DNA from: Halichoerus grypus
Taxonomy: Eukaryota > Chordata > Mammalia > Carnivora > Phocidae
Assembly: GCF_964656455.1 (NCBI RefSeq)
Contig: NC_135715.1
Span: 146,747,935-146,811,934 of the forward strand
Direction: 5' to 3'
Length of the DNA stretch: 64,000 bases
The notes beneath the pieces were generated by a model. It worked only from the letters and a program-made list of their open reading frames with translations. It had not been told where the DNA came from and did no database searches. Of this stretch, positions 1-12,120 are shown piece by piece; position 1 is the first letter of the stretch, and each line of letters opens with the position of its first letter. The position numbers and the translations under genes were made by a program.

Positions 1-1000
1 TCATGTAAGTACCTGCTGCCTAGTACATACCAAATTTCCAGACTCCCAGATAAAAAGCATATGTCCAGCATAAAGCACTGTGGTTTTATAAGCAGTCTAG
101 GCACAGTGAACCCGTGTTATCAGTTCTTGAATGGCTCAACTGCCAAGTTCCCCAGTGCCAGTCAAGAGGGGACCTTTCAAGTAGGCTTTTCTAAAAAATA
201 CCAGTTTCAGATCTACTGCATTAACCCTTTTGTGCATAGTCAGGATGACAAGTTCAGGGTTATTTTTAATTTGGGATACATTTTAGGCCAAATATATACA
301 TATATTAATTACAATCACTAAATTTTGCATTGATTTTTTGAAAATACGAAATTTATAATATTTTGCAAGTTAGTCCATAATAAGCAACTTAGCCACTACT
401 TTCATTTTATTTATCCCATAAGCTTATGTAATTTTAAAAATAACAGATAATTATCCAGTGATTTTGCTTAAAGTCAGCAGAGTAAAGGTTTCAAAAACAA
501 AATAAAAAATACGGAGAGGAAAGAATCTCTATTGTTTCTGAAATAAACAAACAAAATTAGAAGAACTAATTTTAGACATTTCTAGAAACCACAACCTATG
601 AGAAAGATTTATCCAGGATAGAAAGAAGACACTAACAGCAGGCACATACCTTACCAAATCTCTATCTGTGGGAGGATAAATCAGTGTAACTGCTTTGAAG
701 GAAACAACAGTATCTGTAAGAAAAAGAGATGAAATCAACATACCCTTTAATCCAGAAATCTATGTAAAAGGATGCTTATTATAGAATTTTTGTGACAAAA
801 AAAAATCTAAAAATTAATAAATAGGAGACTAAGTAAACTATGGTAATTACAGCATTAAATACCACTTCTGTGTAGTTAAAAACTAAATTAAATGTGTACT
901 CATATGGAATGATCTTCAAGATATATTGGTCAGTTAAAAATAGAACGTGTGGAACTCTGAACACTAAATGCTTGATAACATAAATTTGCATATGTTGGGG
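1..1000. other. AT-rich intergenic sequence, no gene seen
   Basis: Short ORFs of 60-86 codons occur by chance on both strands; none has recognisable motifs or splice context. I recognise no repeat family here. Confidence 0.5.
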
Positions 1001-2260
1001 AGGAAGAATTTCCTCTGCCCTTCAAAATCCTTCTAGCTGGACTAAGAATCAAATTGACATGAGACCGATTAACAGGGGAAAATCAAATTTAGTAGCATAT
1101 GTACGGGGAATCCACACAGACATGGAAATTCCAAAGTGGGACAACACGATGCTTATATGAACTAAGAAGAGGGAGGGGTCTGAAAATTTAAAGGGGAGAA
1201 AGATCATTAGCAGGAAGGTAAAAGGAGATGTTTGGAAGCCAAAGGTTGCCCTATTATTCAGATCAGTTTCTTAGGTAAAGAGGAATTCTGTTAATAGCTT
1301 TCTTCATGGTACAGACAGTTGAGGGGGGAGGTAAAGAGTTTTGCTGAATCTGTTGTGTTTAGATTGCTTTTAACTCAATATAATGTTCATGCCAAAGTGG
1401 CCCATTGGGCAGAGGGGCTGCCCTTGGCCCCTACACATATGTATAATGATATACAGACTTCTGTTGTTTGCTTCTTGGTTGAGAGACTTGGCATCTGGGA
1501 ATAAGGGTAAATTATTTTACTTTATATTGTTTCGATTTCTACCCACACGTTACTACTTTACCATTATAAAATTCTGCCTCCTGTGCCTCTGAGGGACACC
1601 AAAATGATTAAATCAATTATTGGAAGGGTGAAATTTAAGGACTATCATAGAAATCAATATGTCCTGGACCTTAAGATAATGTCAGATTGATAATTCAGAC
1701 TCACAGGACTCAAAGATCTTACTCAATATCAAATTTTACTAATAATTCCAAGGATACAAGTAAATCATAGGCAGAGGTGGAACCGAGAGGTCCAGGACCC
1801 CTAGTGGAGTTCCCCAAGTTCTATCATACCACATCAGATGCACGTGTTAATAGATGAGGTTTCTGTGAGGTTTGCAGTTACTTACTTCACTTTCATATAA
1901 TAACCCACTCAGCTTATAAGAAAGACATTTTATTTTATATTGAGAGGGTTATATTGATTATGTAACATTTTGCAACCAGGCATTATCCATAGCTCCATAT
2001 ATTACAGTTTATTTACCAGAAACAATTCTAGACAATTAGGCACATCCTGCTAAAAGAATTCCAGATGAAAAGTCTCTTTTGCTAGCAAAAATCTTTGTTG
2101 TCGTTGCTGTGTCAGCAGGATTGTCATCAGCATGTTTATAAGGGGATTAGTTCAGGTTACTTGCCTTCTTTCTTTCCTTGGAGCATCCCCAGTAAAAGAA
2201 CAGATTGTATTGCAGACCTGTAACTTAACTTCTTTCTTTCCATATGACAAACTACCGTGG
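1000..2260. repeat. Possible old LTR-type repeat sequence
   Basis: The text around 1000-1320 (cccttcaaaatcc, GA-rich middle, gccctattattcagat) and around 1640-1830 reads like degraded endogenous-retrovirus LTRs. I cannot name the family or fix the ends. No coding remnant is seen. Confidence 0.3.
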
Positions 2261-2601
2261 ACATATTATCAAATATATTTACACTGGAATAAGAAGAGCA
2301 GTGGTTAAATCTTAAGAGCCAAGAAAGAAATTAGAATTTAGTCCAGAATGTAGTGAATTTACAGTCTTCTGTATTAAGTACAGAAAATGACTAAAATGGA
2401 TAAAAGTAAACATAGATTTTGAGAAACAGATGTATGGGATCATAGCGAATTATTGAAGTATGTAGAGTAATTTAGAGATTATATCTTTAACATCTGAGAT
2501 AGAATTGAGGAGAGAAATTGGTACATTAATCCTGTCCCTCATGTCTTATTCAGGCTCTGTCAGGGTCATAATGGTACACAGTATAGATAATGAAGTTTAT
2601 A

Positions 2602-2827
2602 CCATATGTAGGTTTTTTTTTTTTTTTTAAAGATTTATTTATTTATTTAACAGAGACACAGTGAGAGAGGGAATACAAGCAGGGGGAGTGGGAGAGGGAG
2701 AAGCAGGCTTCCCGAGGAGCAGGGAGCCCGACGCAGGGCTCGATCCCAGGACCCTGGGATCATGGCCTGAGCTGAAGGCAGACGCTTAATGACTGAGCCA
2801 CCCAGACGCCCCCCATATGTAGGTTTT
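2602..2827 (-). repeat. CAN-SINE, antisense, with 15-base target duplication
   Basis: On the minus strand it has a tRNA-derived head (gcgtctgggtggctcag), a CT-rich body and an aaataaataaatctttaaa tail. Flanking direct repeats ccatatgtaggtttt lie at 2602-2616 and 2813-2827. An intact target duplication implies a fairly recent insertion. Confidence 0.93.
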
Positions 2828-2916
2828 ATTGTTGGTTTTTTATTATTCTCCCTAATTTTATACTGGTGAAGTCCAATGTGAGAAGTACATAAATGCATAG
2901 TTTGTCAAGATTTAAG

Positions 2917-3255
2917 GGTAGGAGGAACTGGAGAAAGGTGGTCAAAAGGTACAAAGTGCCAGTTACAAGATAAGTACCCCGATATAATATACAACATGAT
3001 AACTACAGTTAACACTGTATGTAATATATAGGAACGTTGTTAAGTAAGTAAATCCTAAGAGTTCTCATCACAAGGAATTTTTTTCTTTTTTTCTTTTTTC
3101 TTTTTATTATATCTATATGAGATGATAGTTGTTAACTAACCTTACTGCAGTAATCATTTCAGAATATATGTAAATCAAAACATCACGCTGTATTCCGCAA
3201 ACTGTTACCATGATATATGTCAATTTCATCTCAATAAAACTGAGGAAAAAAGATT
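2917..3255 (+). repeat. Old L1 3' end, sense
   Basis: The sequence from gaggaactggagaaaggtgg to caataaaactgagg parallels the L1 3' end at about 6180-6545, with the same order of motifs (gtcaaaaggtacaaa, taaatcctaagagttctca, taatcatttca, caataaaac). It is a 5'-truncated copy of the same L1 subfamily. Confidence 0.75.
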
Positions 3256-3317
3256 TAAGATGTAAGAAATAATTCTATTTTAAAAATGATAAGGAGAAAA
3301 ATAATTGTTTACTGATT

Positions 3318-3360
3318 AAGAATTCCTTAGAACAAAAAAAAAAAAGAATTCCTTAGAACA
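3318..3360 (+). repeat. Poly-A flanked by 17-base direct repeats
   Basis: Two copies of aagaattccttagaaca (3318-3334, 3344-3360) enclose little more than an A run. This is the mark of target-primed insertion in which only the tail was copied. Confidence 0.7.
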
Positions 3361-3374
3361 GAGCCAATTTCAAA

Positions 3375-3530
3375 GCTTTATGATGACAGGCAAATTAATT
3401 TTTCCAAGCCCAAATTTCCTCTTTGTAAAATGGAGATTGTAATAACTGTCTTACAATGTTAATGAAAGGGTTTCATGATATACACCTTGCTAGCTACATA
3501 ACACAATGAATGGTACATTGTAAGCATTAG
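3375..3530 (+). repeat. MIR element, sense
   Basis: The run through ttcctctttgtaaaatggagat, aatgaaagggttt and acaatgaatggtacattgtaagcatt follows the MIR consensus order. It is old and diverged. Confidence 0.65.
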
Positions 3531-3720
3531 TTATCTATTGTTATGTAACAAATTGTCCCAAAATTTAATAGCTTAAAACAACAAACATTTTGTATCTCAC
3601 AGTTCCTATACCACAGAAATCAGGGCACAGTTTAGCTGTGTACATCCAGTACAAGGTCTCTCACAAGACTGCAGTCAAACTGTTGACCAGGGTTGATATT
3701 TTAAAAACAAACTGCAGTTA
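3530..3720. repeat. Old interspersed repeat, family not settled
   Basis: ttgttatgtaacaaattgtc, aatagcttaaaacaacaaac and a later tctctcacaagactgcagtc belong to a common mammalian repeat pattern. I do not name the family with confidence. Confidence 0.45.
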
Positions 3721-3984
3721 CTTGATTAATAGAGTAAAAATATTCACCTTGATGGATAAAATTATCCAACAATTTCAAAAATTTTTCCCCCAAAACACCA
3801 AATGTATACATCATAAATCCCACTAATAACAGTGATTAGGATTATGAGGGCAATGCATTCCAAGAATTAAAAGAGAAAAAAATCTTAATAATCAGAAAGT
3901 CCAGTCTCTCAAGTCTCTACGATTTTAAGCTAGAAGACATGGTACAGTGCCTAGTACTACATTGAGCTGGGGAGATTGCCCACT

Positions 3985-6550
3985 ATTAAAGTTAATCATG
4001 CCCTCATTCACCATGATAAAGTGGGATTTATCCCTGGGATGCGTGGATGATTCAACATATGCAAATCAATCCGTGTGACACATCACATTGATAGAATAAA
4101 ATAAAAGAACCAAATGATCACCTCAATAAATGCCTAAAATGCATTCAACAAAATTCAATATCGATTCATGATAAAAACAACAAATTAGGCATTGAAGGAA
4201 TATACCTGACGTAATAAAGGTCATCTATGACAAGACCACAGCTAACATTATACTCAATGGTGGAAGGATAAAAACTTTTCCTCTAAGATCAGGAACAAGA
4301 CAAGGATGCCCACTTTCACCATTCCTATTCAACATGGTACTGGAAGTCCTAGCTAAAGCAATCAGACAAGAAAAGGTGTCAGAATTGGAAAGAAAGAAGC
4401 AAAAATGTCTCTATTTGCAGATGACATGATTTTATATATAGAAAATCCTAAAGAGTCCACCAAAAAACTGTTATGTCTAATCAATGAGTTCAATAAAGTT
4501 ACATTATAAAAAATTAATATACAAAAATTAGTAGCACTTCTTATACTAACAATGAAATTTCTGAAAAAGAAATTAAAAAAATAATACCATGTACAATAGC
4601 AGCAAAAATGATAAAATAATTAGGAGTAAATTTAAGTAAAGAATAAAAGATCTCTACACTGAAAACTACTACAATACATTGATAAAAAATAGAAGACATA
4701 AATAAATGAAAAGGTATCCCATGTTTGTTGATTGGAAGAATTAATGCTATTAAAATGTCAATACTACTGAAAGCCATCTGTAGATTCAATACAAGCCTTT
4801 ATCAAGAGTCCAACAGCATTTATTTAAAGTAGAAAAAAACTCTTAAAATTTACATGAAACCACAAAAGACTCCAAATAGCCACAGAAATCCTGAGAAAGA
4901 ACAAATCAGGAAGTATCACACTTCCTGATTTCAAGCTATAGTATAAGCCGTAGTCATCAAACAGTACAGTACTGGAATAAAAACAGACAAATAGGCCAAC
5001 AGAAGAGAATTGAGGGCTCAGAAATAAATCCAAGCATATAAGGTCAACTAATATTTGACAAGGAAGCCAAGAATACTCAATGGAAAAAAGACAGTCTCTT
5101 CTGTAAATGGTGCTGGAATAATTGGATATTCACATGTAAATGAATAAAATTCAACCCATATCTTACACATTCACAAAAATTAACTCAAAATGGATTAAGG
5201 ATGAAATGGAAGACCTGAAACCATGAAATTCCTAGAAAAAAATTATAGGAACAAAGCTCCTTGACATGGATCTTAGTAATGAGTTTTTGGATATGACACC
5301 TGAAGAACAAGCAACAAAATAAAAAATAAAGTGGGACTACATCAAACTAAAAAGCTTCTGCATAGCAAAAGAAACCACCAACAACCTACAGAATGGGCAA
5401 AAATATTTGCAAACAGTGTATCTGTTAAAGGGTTAAAACCCAAAACACAAAGAACTCCTATAACTCAATAGCAAAAAAACAAATAACCCAATTTAAAAAT
5501 GGGCAGAGGACCTGAATAGACATCTCTCCAAAGAAGATATACAAAAGGCCAACAGGTATATGAAAAGATGCTCAATATCACTCGTGATTAGGGAAATGCA
5601 AATTAGGTCCACAATGAGATATTAAATCACACCTGATAAAATGGCTATTAACAAAAAGACAAGGAATAACAAACGCTGGTGTGGATATGGAGAAAAGGGA
5701 CCCCTGTGCACTGATGGTGGAATTGTAAATTAGTACAGCCACTATGGAAAAACAATATGCAGGATCCTCAAATAATCAAAAACAGAACTACCATATGATC
5801 CAGCCATTCTTCTGGAAATATATCCAAAGGTAACAAAAAAACACTAACTCAAAAACATATCTGCACCCTCATATGTATTGCAGTCTTATTTACAATAGCC
5901 TAGACATGGAAACAACCTAAATGTCCACCAGTGGATCAATGGATGAATGGATATTTCACACACATACTCACTGGAATATTATTTAGTCAGAAAAAAGGAA
6001 ATCCTACTATTTGCAACAGCATGAATATACTTGAAGGCATTATGCTTAGTTAAATAAGTCAGACAGAGAAAGACAAATATGATCTTTCTTATATGTGGAA
6101 TCTAAAACAAACAAACAAAACAAACAAAAAACACCAAACTCATAGAAAAAGAGATCAGCCTTGCAGTTACCAGAAGTACGGATAAGGGGAAAGGGAATTA
6201 GAGAAAGGTAGTCAAAAGGTACAAACTTCCAGTTTTAAGATAAATACTAGGGATGTAATGTACCGCATGATGCCTACAGCTAACATTGCCACAGAACACA
6301 CAGCTAACACTATATAGAAAAGTTGTTAAGACAGTAAATCCTAAGAGTTCTCACCACAAGGAGAAATTTTTTCCCCTTTATTCTTTTCTCCTTTGCTTTC
6401 TTTTTATTGTATCCATATGAGAAGATGGATGTTAGCTGAACCTACTGTGGTAATCATTTCACAATATATGTAAATCAAACCATCATACTGTATGCCTTCA
6501 ACTTATACAGTATTATGTCAATTATTTTTCAATAAAACCGGGGGATATTT
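3985..6550 (+). mobile_element. Old 5'-truncated L1, sense, ORF2 remnant plus 3' end
   Basis: The sense strand reads as broken L1 ORF2: a stretch for the reverse transcriptase with the FADDM motif (FADD codons at 4414-4425), later endonuclease-free C-terminal text (tggatgaatggat, tttagtcagaaaaaaggaaat) and a 3' UTR ending caataaaaccggg. Many stops and frameshifts make it dead. It lacks ORF1 and the 5' part. Confidence 0.85.
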
Positions 6551-6614
6551 TTAATTAGTTAATTAATTAATCATGTCCCTATTAACGCTACTCAGTCAAA
6601 ATGATGCTAATAAT

Positions 6615-6795
6615 AAAACTGTCATTGATTGAGCATTTCTATAGACCATGCATTTTGCTAAGTGCTTTTATCAATTTAACTCATTTAATAGTCCTATAAA
6701 ATAAGAGTTAACATTATACAAAATTTGAAGATGAAGAAACTAAAGCCAAGAGTTGAAATAAATGTGATTTAAACCCCCAAGTCTACACTATTAAT
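6615..6795 (-). repeat. MIR element, antisense
   Basis: tgattgagcatttctatag, ctaagtgcttttatcaattt, aactcatttaatagtccta and gatgaagaaactaaagc follow the reverse complement of MIR. Confidence 0.7.
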
Positions 6796-8029
6796 ACTGT
6801 ACTATCTATTCCTACTGCCTTTTACTATTAAGGAATTTTCCCCAGCTGTGATGCATCGTATGACTGGCTACCTTAAATTATATGCTATCTTCATGTGAAA
6901 GCTTAAACTGGAAATATATTTGAACATTACTTTTTATTTAATATTTCACAACGATTTATTTGTGCTGTCACCTAAAATATATATATTGAGAATATATGAA
7001 TAAATATCCCAACCAATATTTAATTTGGCCCCCTTCTTTCTGCATAGTCTGCACCACTTAACAAATCAGGACTCTGTATTCAGTGCCAGCTTTTCATCAA
7101 GATAAATATAATATTTTTAAAAATAATGCAAATATAAAGTAAAGTATTTAAATGGGTGGGATACCAGCAAAGAAATATACCTTATAATATGAAAAGATAT
7201 TGTATGGTCCTTACCAGACGCTCTGTGTGTACGTGTGTGTGTGTGTGTGTGTGGGCATGTGCGTGTGTGCACTCACTATTTAGCAATGACTAAAGGGTAA
7301 TCAGGAAAGCAGTCTGAGTGCCTAGCAAGCACTGGGCACTGCTGACCCAGGGGATGCAAGCAATCAAAAGCACCTAGAGTCTTATTGGGAGCATAAGACC
7401 CACAGAGAGTCATCAAGTAATGAGAGATAAGAGCCAGGCAATAAAAAGTCAGGTGCTAATTTGTTCTGCTGTAGAGGCAGTGCTGTATTAATGATAGGGA
7501 CAAAACTTCTCTTAACAAAAATTTTAATACAAATTTTCATTTTTTTCTTTTGTAAAGATGATAATTTGAAAAAATCTAAAACATCAGCAAATAAGATATT
7601 TTACAGAAATACAGAAAAACAGTTAATATTTGATAAGTTATATATCTTGAGAGGAGAGTTTACTTTAATATTTGCGTCAGTTTTGTGGGCAATATAAGAA
7701 GTAATGTTTAGTCAGAGGCAGTAACTAATCAGAAGCTAAGTAAGGTTTTACCTGGCAGAAATAGACCACTTCAGAAAGTATATGAGGGTGATATTCATTT
7801 ATTCTTTTTGCCTACTTTTCCTGAATCAATTATGGGAGGTTAGATAATTTTATTCTATCTCTTTAAGTTTTGAAATCCTTTAGAAACCCATATATATCAT
7901 GATGATTCTAATATCCATACTTTTGTTATTTCCAGACCGATTCTTATTTTGAGCCCTCTGTCTAATCAATATCTTAAAAAAGCCTTTTTTGACATGTCAA
8001 TATATCAAACTTCCTCCATTAGCAGTAAC
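6796..8029. other. Intergenic sequence with a TG microsatellite
   Basis: The only clear structure is the TG-rich simple repeat at about 7222-7270. The 78-codon ORF near 7461 has no recognisable feature. I see nothing else. Confidence 0.5.
7222..7270. repeat. (TG)n microsatellite
   Basis: Alternating TG with a few interruptions (acg, ggca, gcg). Likely polymorphic in length. Confidence 0.9.
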
Positions 8030-8034
8030 TTTCT

Positions 8035-8520
8035 GTATTTGGTTGAATGGTGTCCTCCCCCCAAATTTAGTCCAGTCCGAACCTGACTATAAAATTATTT
8101 AGAAATAGAGAATTTGCAGATGTAATCTGGTTAAGATGAGGTCATACTGCATTAGTGTGGACTCTGATCCAATGATTGGCATCCTTAGAAAATGTTATAC
8201 TAATAGTGAAGATTTGAAAAGCACAAAAGCACACTAAAGTTCATACCCTCTTGATGCCGGAAACCCCAAGACTTCCATGTAAAAAAGCATGATCTAATCA
8301 CCTAGAATATGAAAAGAACATCTGTAGACAGTGTTCCAGCAATCCCAACCATTACAGCCATCCCAGCTGAGGCCCTGGACATGTGAGTGAAGCCACCCTA
8401 GATGATCCAGCTCCAGCTGAGCCAACTCAGACTAAAAGAAATGTCAGCCAACCCAAAAGCTGTGAGAAATAATAAATCATTGTTTAAAGCCATTAAATTT
8501 TGTGAATGGGTTGTTATGAA
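8035..8520 (+). repeat. MaLR-like solo LTR, sense
   Basis: The order ttgaatggtgtcctccccccaa, aatttgcagatgtaatc, gttaagatgaggtcatactg, actctgatccaatg, then gctgtgagaaataataaatc and ttaaagccattaaattttgtg follows a mammalian MaLR-type LTR. No internal coding region accompanies it. Confidence 0.7.
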
Positions 8521-8539
8521 GGAAAGGGCAAGATAGTAT

Positions 8540-9250
8540 CTGAAAAGGCCCCAAAGTTCATAAAATTTCAAACACATGTTCCTCTGTCATCTCCAAGAAT
8601 ACAACAAATACTTCTTTACATACAATTATCATAGACTTCCTGCTTCTCTAGTCTCACTTTCCAACTGCTTTCCTTATAAAAATAACTTACCTGTTTGATG
8701 TGGTTTTCTTAGGGAATTCATTTACTTTTCTGGTTTTACTGTTCTCTCCAGAATTCAAGCTTGTCATCTACCCTTGTGAGTTTCACAACAGCAATCATTC
8801 CCTCCAACTCTGTTATTTTTAAAGTAGGTGAGATGGGGAAGAACCCAAAGTTATGACAATGTTGCTTCAAATGTCTCTCAAATCCATTCTCTCCCCTTCA
8901 TTCCTATTGACTCATTATTTCAGGTCTTCATTGTTTCTTATGTAACTACATATCGTAAAGTCTCTCAGGCCTTCAGTCTCCCCCCTAAAAATCCATCCCC
9001 TATCTTGTCGCCAGAATGATCTTCTAAAATAAAAATTTTCTTAAAACCCTTTGATGGGTTCTCATTACCTAGGTCAAGACAACCAAATATACTGGGGTTT
9101 CACTAAATGCTTGCTAGACACTATGCTAAGTGTTGAGCATATAAAGTTGAATAACCCAATAGCTGCTTTAAAGGAGTTTCCATTCCTTTAAAGGGAAAAA
9201 AAATTGGCAAAAGCTTAGAATATCATAAAAACTTCCTAGAGATGATGATA
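8540..9250. repeat. Probable L2-derived sequence
   Basis: About 8600-9070 reads like diverged L2 sense text (ctcattacctaggtcaag). About 9100-9180 (gctagacactatgctaagtg) resembles the L2 3' end in reverse. Ends are uncertain. Confidence 0.4.
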
Positions 9251-9469
9251 CTTAAGCAGTCTTAAAAGCTGACTGAAATTAGCCAAGCAATGAAGTGCAA
9301 AGGGCTATCAGGCAGGGGAACAGCACAGCAAAGACACAAAGTCTTGAATCAGTAGGTTCAGTGTTGGAAACTAACCTCATTTGAGGTTAGTTGAGTTTTA
9401 CATCATTTGAGGTTCAATTTTGAGAGGTGGTGTACAGAAGTTATGTCTTAAAAAGGGAGAAAAGAGCTG

Positions 9470-10127
9470 TACTAGGCAGTATGATACCTCTCAAAGGTGT
9501 CTACATTTTAATTTCCAAGACCTATGAATATGTATGTTTCATGGCAATGGGGAATTAAGATTCCTAATGGAATTAAGGTTGCTAATCAGCTGACCTTAAA
9601 ATAAAGAAATTATCAGGGTGCCTGGGTGGCTCAGTCGGTTTAGCACCGAACTCTTGATTTCAGCTCAGGTCATGATCCCAGGGTCATGAGATCAAGCCCA
9701 CATCAGGCTCCATTCTCTCTCCCCCTCTTTCTCTGCCCCTCTCACCCCCATGCTCTCCCTTTCTCTAAAAAATAAAAAAAAAGAAAATAAAGAAAATTAT
9801 CATAGGTCATCTAGATGGACCCAACGTAATCAACAGATTTTTAATTATAGAGAGGGAGGCAGAGGTCTGAGTCAGAGATCTGAAGACACTACATGCTGGA
9901 TTCGAAGTGGGAGGACGGGGAAGCTTCTAGAAGCCATAGAGAGGAAGGACATCGATTGTGTCCGACAGCCTCCAGAAGAATGCAGCCATGCCAACACTTT
10001 GATTTCAGCAAGATGGGATTCATTTCAGACTGCTGGCCTCAATTATTGTAAGATAATACCTTTGTGTTGTTTTAAGCCACTAAGATTGTGGTAATTTGTT
10101 ACAGCAGCAAGAGAAAACTAATACAGG
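9470..10127 (+). repeat. MaLR/ERVL-like LTR, sense, interrupted by a SINE
   Basis: It begins near ggcagtatgatacctctcaa and ends gaaaactaatacag, with aattaaggttgctaatcagc, gaatgcagccatgccaacac and gttttaagccactaag between. The SINE at 9616-9787 splits it. A 114-codon ORF here is chance coding in the LTR. Confidence 0.75.
9601..9803 (+). repeat. CAN-SINE, sense, inside an LTR
   Basis: The head gggtgcctgggtggctcag starts at 9616, with body and A-rich tail to about 9787. Imperfect flanking repeats ataaagaaattatca and ataaagaaaattatca mark the target duplication. It is younger than the LTR. Confidence 0.9.
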
Positions 10128-11499
10128 GACCAAGTCACAGAGGCTGTTATATGCTTTGTGTTAAGTCTTAGGGTAACTGGGGATTTACTAGAGGAGAGAG
10201 AGATGGCGTCAAAGATTAATTTGATAAAAGATGGACTATTGGGTAAAAGGTGGCAGACAGATAAGGCTGTTGTGATCACACAGACAAAAAAATGATGAGT
10301 GGCTTAACTGAGGGAGTAGTGTACAGATGGGTAGGAGAAGACCAATTAATTTCAGTGATAAAATCAGTAGGACAAAGAGATCAACTGAATGTGTGGAATA
10401 AGGGGAAAGGAAGTATCTAGTATTATATCTCAGTTTCCAGCTTGGGTAGATACTGATATTGTCACTGAGATGGGAAATGCAAGAAGAACAGGGCCTTAGT
10501 TTTGTACTGTTTTAGTGAAAGGGTGGGTTGAGATTTGAGTACACTCAATTTGAGATGACTGTGAGACCCCCATGTGGAGTGCTGGTAGTGGACTGTGTCC
10601 CGAGATCAGATTTCAAATTTAGGAGTCCCATGCATATGAGTGGCATTAAAAGAAACAGAACAGACATAAAACTAGTATATTGACTAAGAAACTGTCTCTG
10701 GGGCCATGCCTTAATAGTAACTATCATTCCTCTTTAACCTTTGGAAAAAAGAGGTCATTATTGGCAAGGCTGTTATAAAGATTAAATGTGGTGAGTGTTT
10801 ACCACAGTATCTGGAGTTAGTAAATTCTCAATAAATAGTAGGTATTACTACTAAATGGGCCAGAAATAAGAAAGAACAAGGGTCTAAATCCACATTCCTG
10901 ACAAATCGGATACATTCTGCGCCCTCCAAGTACTCACAGTCTAGTTAGCTCCTTGAAAGAAGGGGCCAAATTTTACTCACCACCATATTCCCAGTGCCCC
11001 TTTCAATGACCGGCCCCAAGGAGTCGTGCATTTTATAAATTCTGGCTGGATGGCTGACAGGAGAAGAAAAGAGGGATCTAGGAGAAAGCAGGGGAGGCAG
11101 AGAAGAGGGAGTAGGAGAAAGAGAAGAGCTAGAAAGGAAAGAGGAAGACTAGAGGAGGGAGGAGGACAGGAGAGAGGCAGAGCCCCAAAGGAAACCAAAG
11201 TACAGTAATGTGGACCTGGAGTGGAAAGAGGTCGTGGGAGCCTGGGGATGGGGTGTGATCACCGTGTCTATAAGGGGGCACATACACAAAACCAGGCCTC
11301 TGTCCCTAGAATGGAGTTTTTTTTGTTGTTTGTTTGTTTGTTTTGCTCACCCCCCACCGCCCTACCCCGGCCAAACCATAGCTCCTCGGAGGCCAGGAGA
11401 AATTAGCCAGCTACCCTCCCGCAAAGCTTTCAAAGTTTGGAGTTGGGTTTGGTATGACTGAGGGGTGCTGGATTCTGAGAGAAACGGTATTTCAACTGC
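10128..11499. other. Intergenic upstream flank of FSIP2
   Basis: A MIR-like 3' part lies at about 10745-10860 (ataaagattaaatgtggtg, tctcaataaatagtagg). About 11050-11190 is a purine-rich (GGA/GAA) tract that yields spurious ORFs. GC content rises toward 11500. No gene is seen. Confidence 0.5.
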
Positions 11500-12120
11500 A
11501 GCCCTCATAGACCAGGCCCCTAGAACTGATTTCCCCAAATCCCGGGCGCTGCACGCCCAAGCATCTGGGACCAGCCCTCGGGAGGGCACCACCTGTCTGC
11601 GGCCCCCAAGTTCGGAGTCTGGAACGCCGCGAGGGTGAGGCCTCGCGGACGCGGGGTACTGGCCATTCCGGGTCCAGTCGCAACGGAGGGACGACGACGG
11701 GGAAAGGGGTGCGAGGGAAGGGGCCAGGGGAGGGCGGAGAGGGGCAGAGGGGCCCGGGCCGGCGATGGAGCTGTACCTCAGCGCCTGCTCCAAGGCTGCC
11801 AACATCGCTGCCACCAAGACGGCCACCAGTAGCCTGGCCGCGGACAGCCAGGAATGCGGAGACGTGAGTGGCAGCCAGCCTGGCGTCGTGGTCCTCCGAC
11901 GGGCTTCCGGCCCTCTGGGGCCGGGGCAGGGAGAGCCACAGACGGGCCGCGCGGTTCCTAACCGCCCGCTTCTGGCGCCCTCGTGCGGGCGGCGGGTGGA
12001 AGTGCTCTCGGCTGCTGGGGCCGCAACTGGCTGTGGCGCAGCTGCGAAGCGGGTGGCCCGGGAAGCGGGAAGCGGGAGGCGGGAGGAGGTCTTCAGGGCT
12101 GTGTGGTAGGGCGGGAGCCT
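11500..12120 (+). promoter_or_regulatory. FSIP2: CpG-island promoter and first-exon region of FSIP2
   Basis: This block is strongly GC-rich and dense in CpG, unlike the AT-rich surroundings. It covers the ground upstream of the ATG, exon 1 and most of the 355-base intron 1. I see no convincing TATA box close to the ATG; a TATAAGG-like string sits about 500 bases upstream near 11268. The transcription start is not visible from sequence. Such islands often fire in both directions, so an antisense RNA is possible (inference). Confidence 0.7.
11765..11863 (+). CDS. FSIP2: FSIP2 coding exon 1 (residues 1-33)
   Basis: The exon holds 33 whole codons beginning [10 protein letters not shown] and ending ECGD, then a GTGAGT donor, phase 0. 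The ATG context gcgATGg is good (G at -3 and +4). Left open past the donor, the frame runs on to 12109, which is intron 1 read-through and not coding. Confidence 0.9.

Noticed and set aside
9750..10094. 114-codon ORF on the + strand
   Set aside because: It starts in a SINE tail and continues in an LTR; chance coding.
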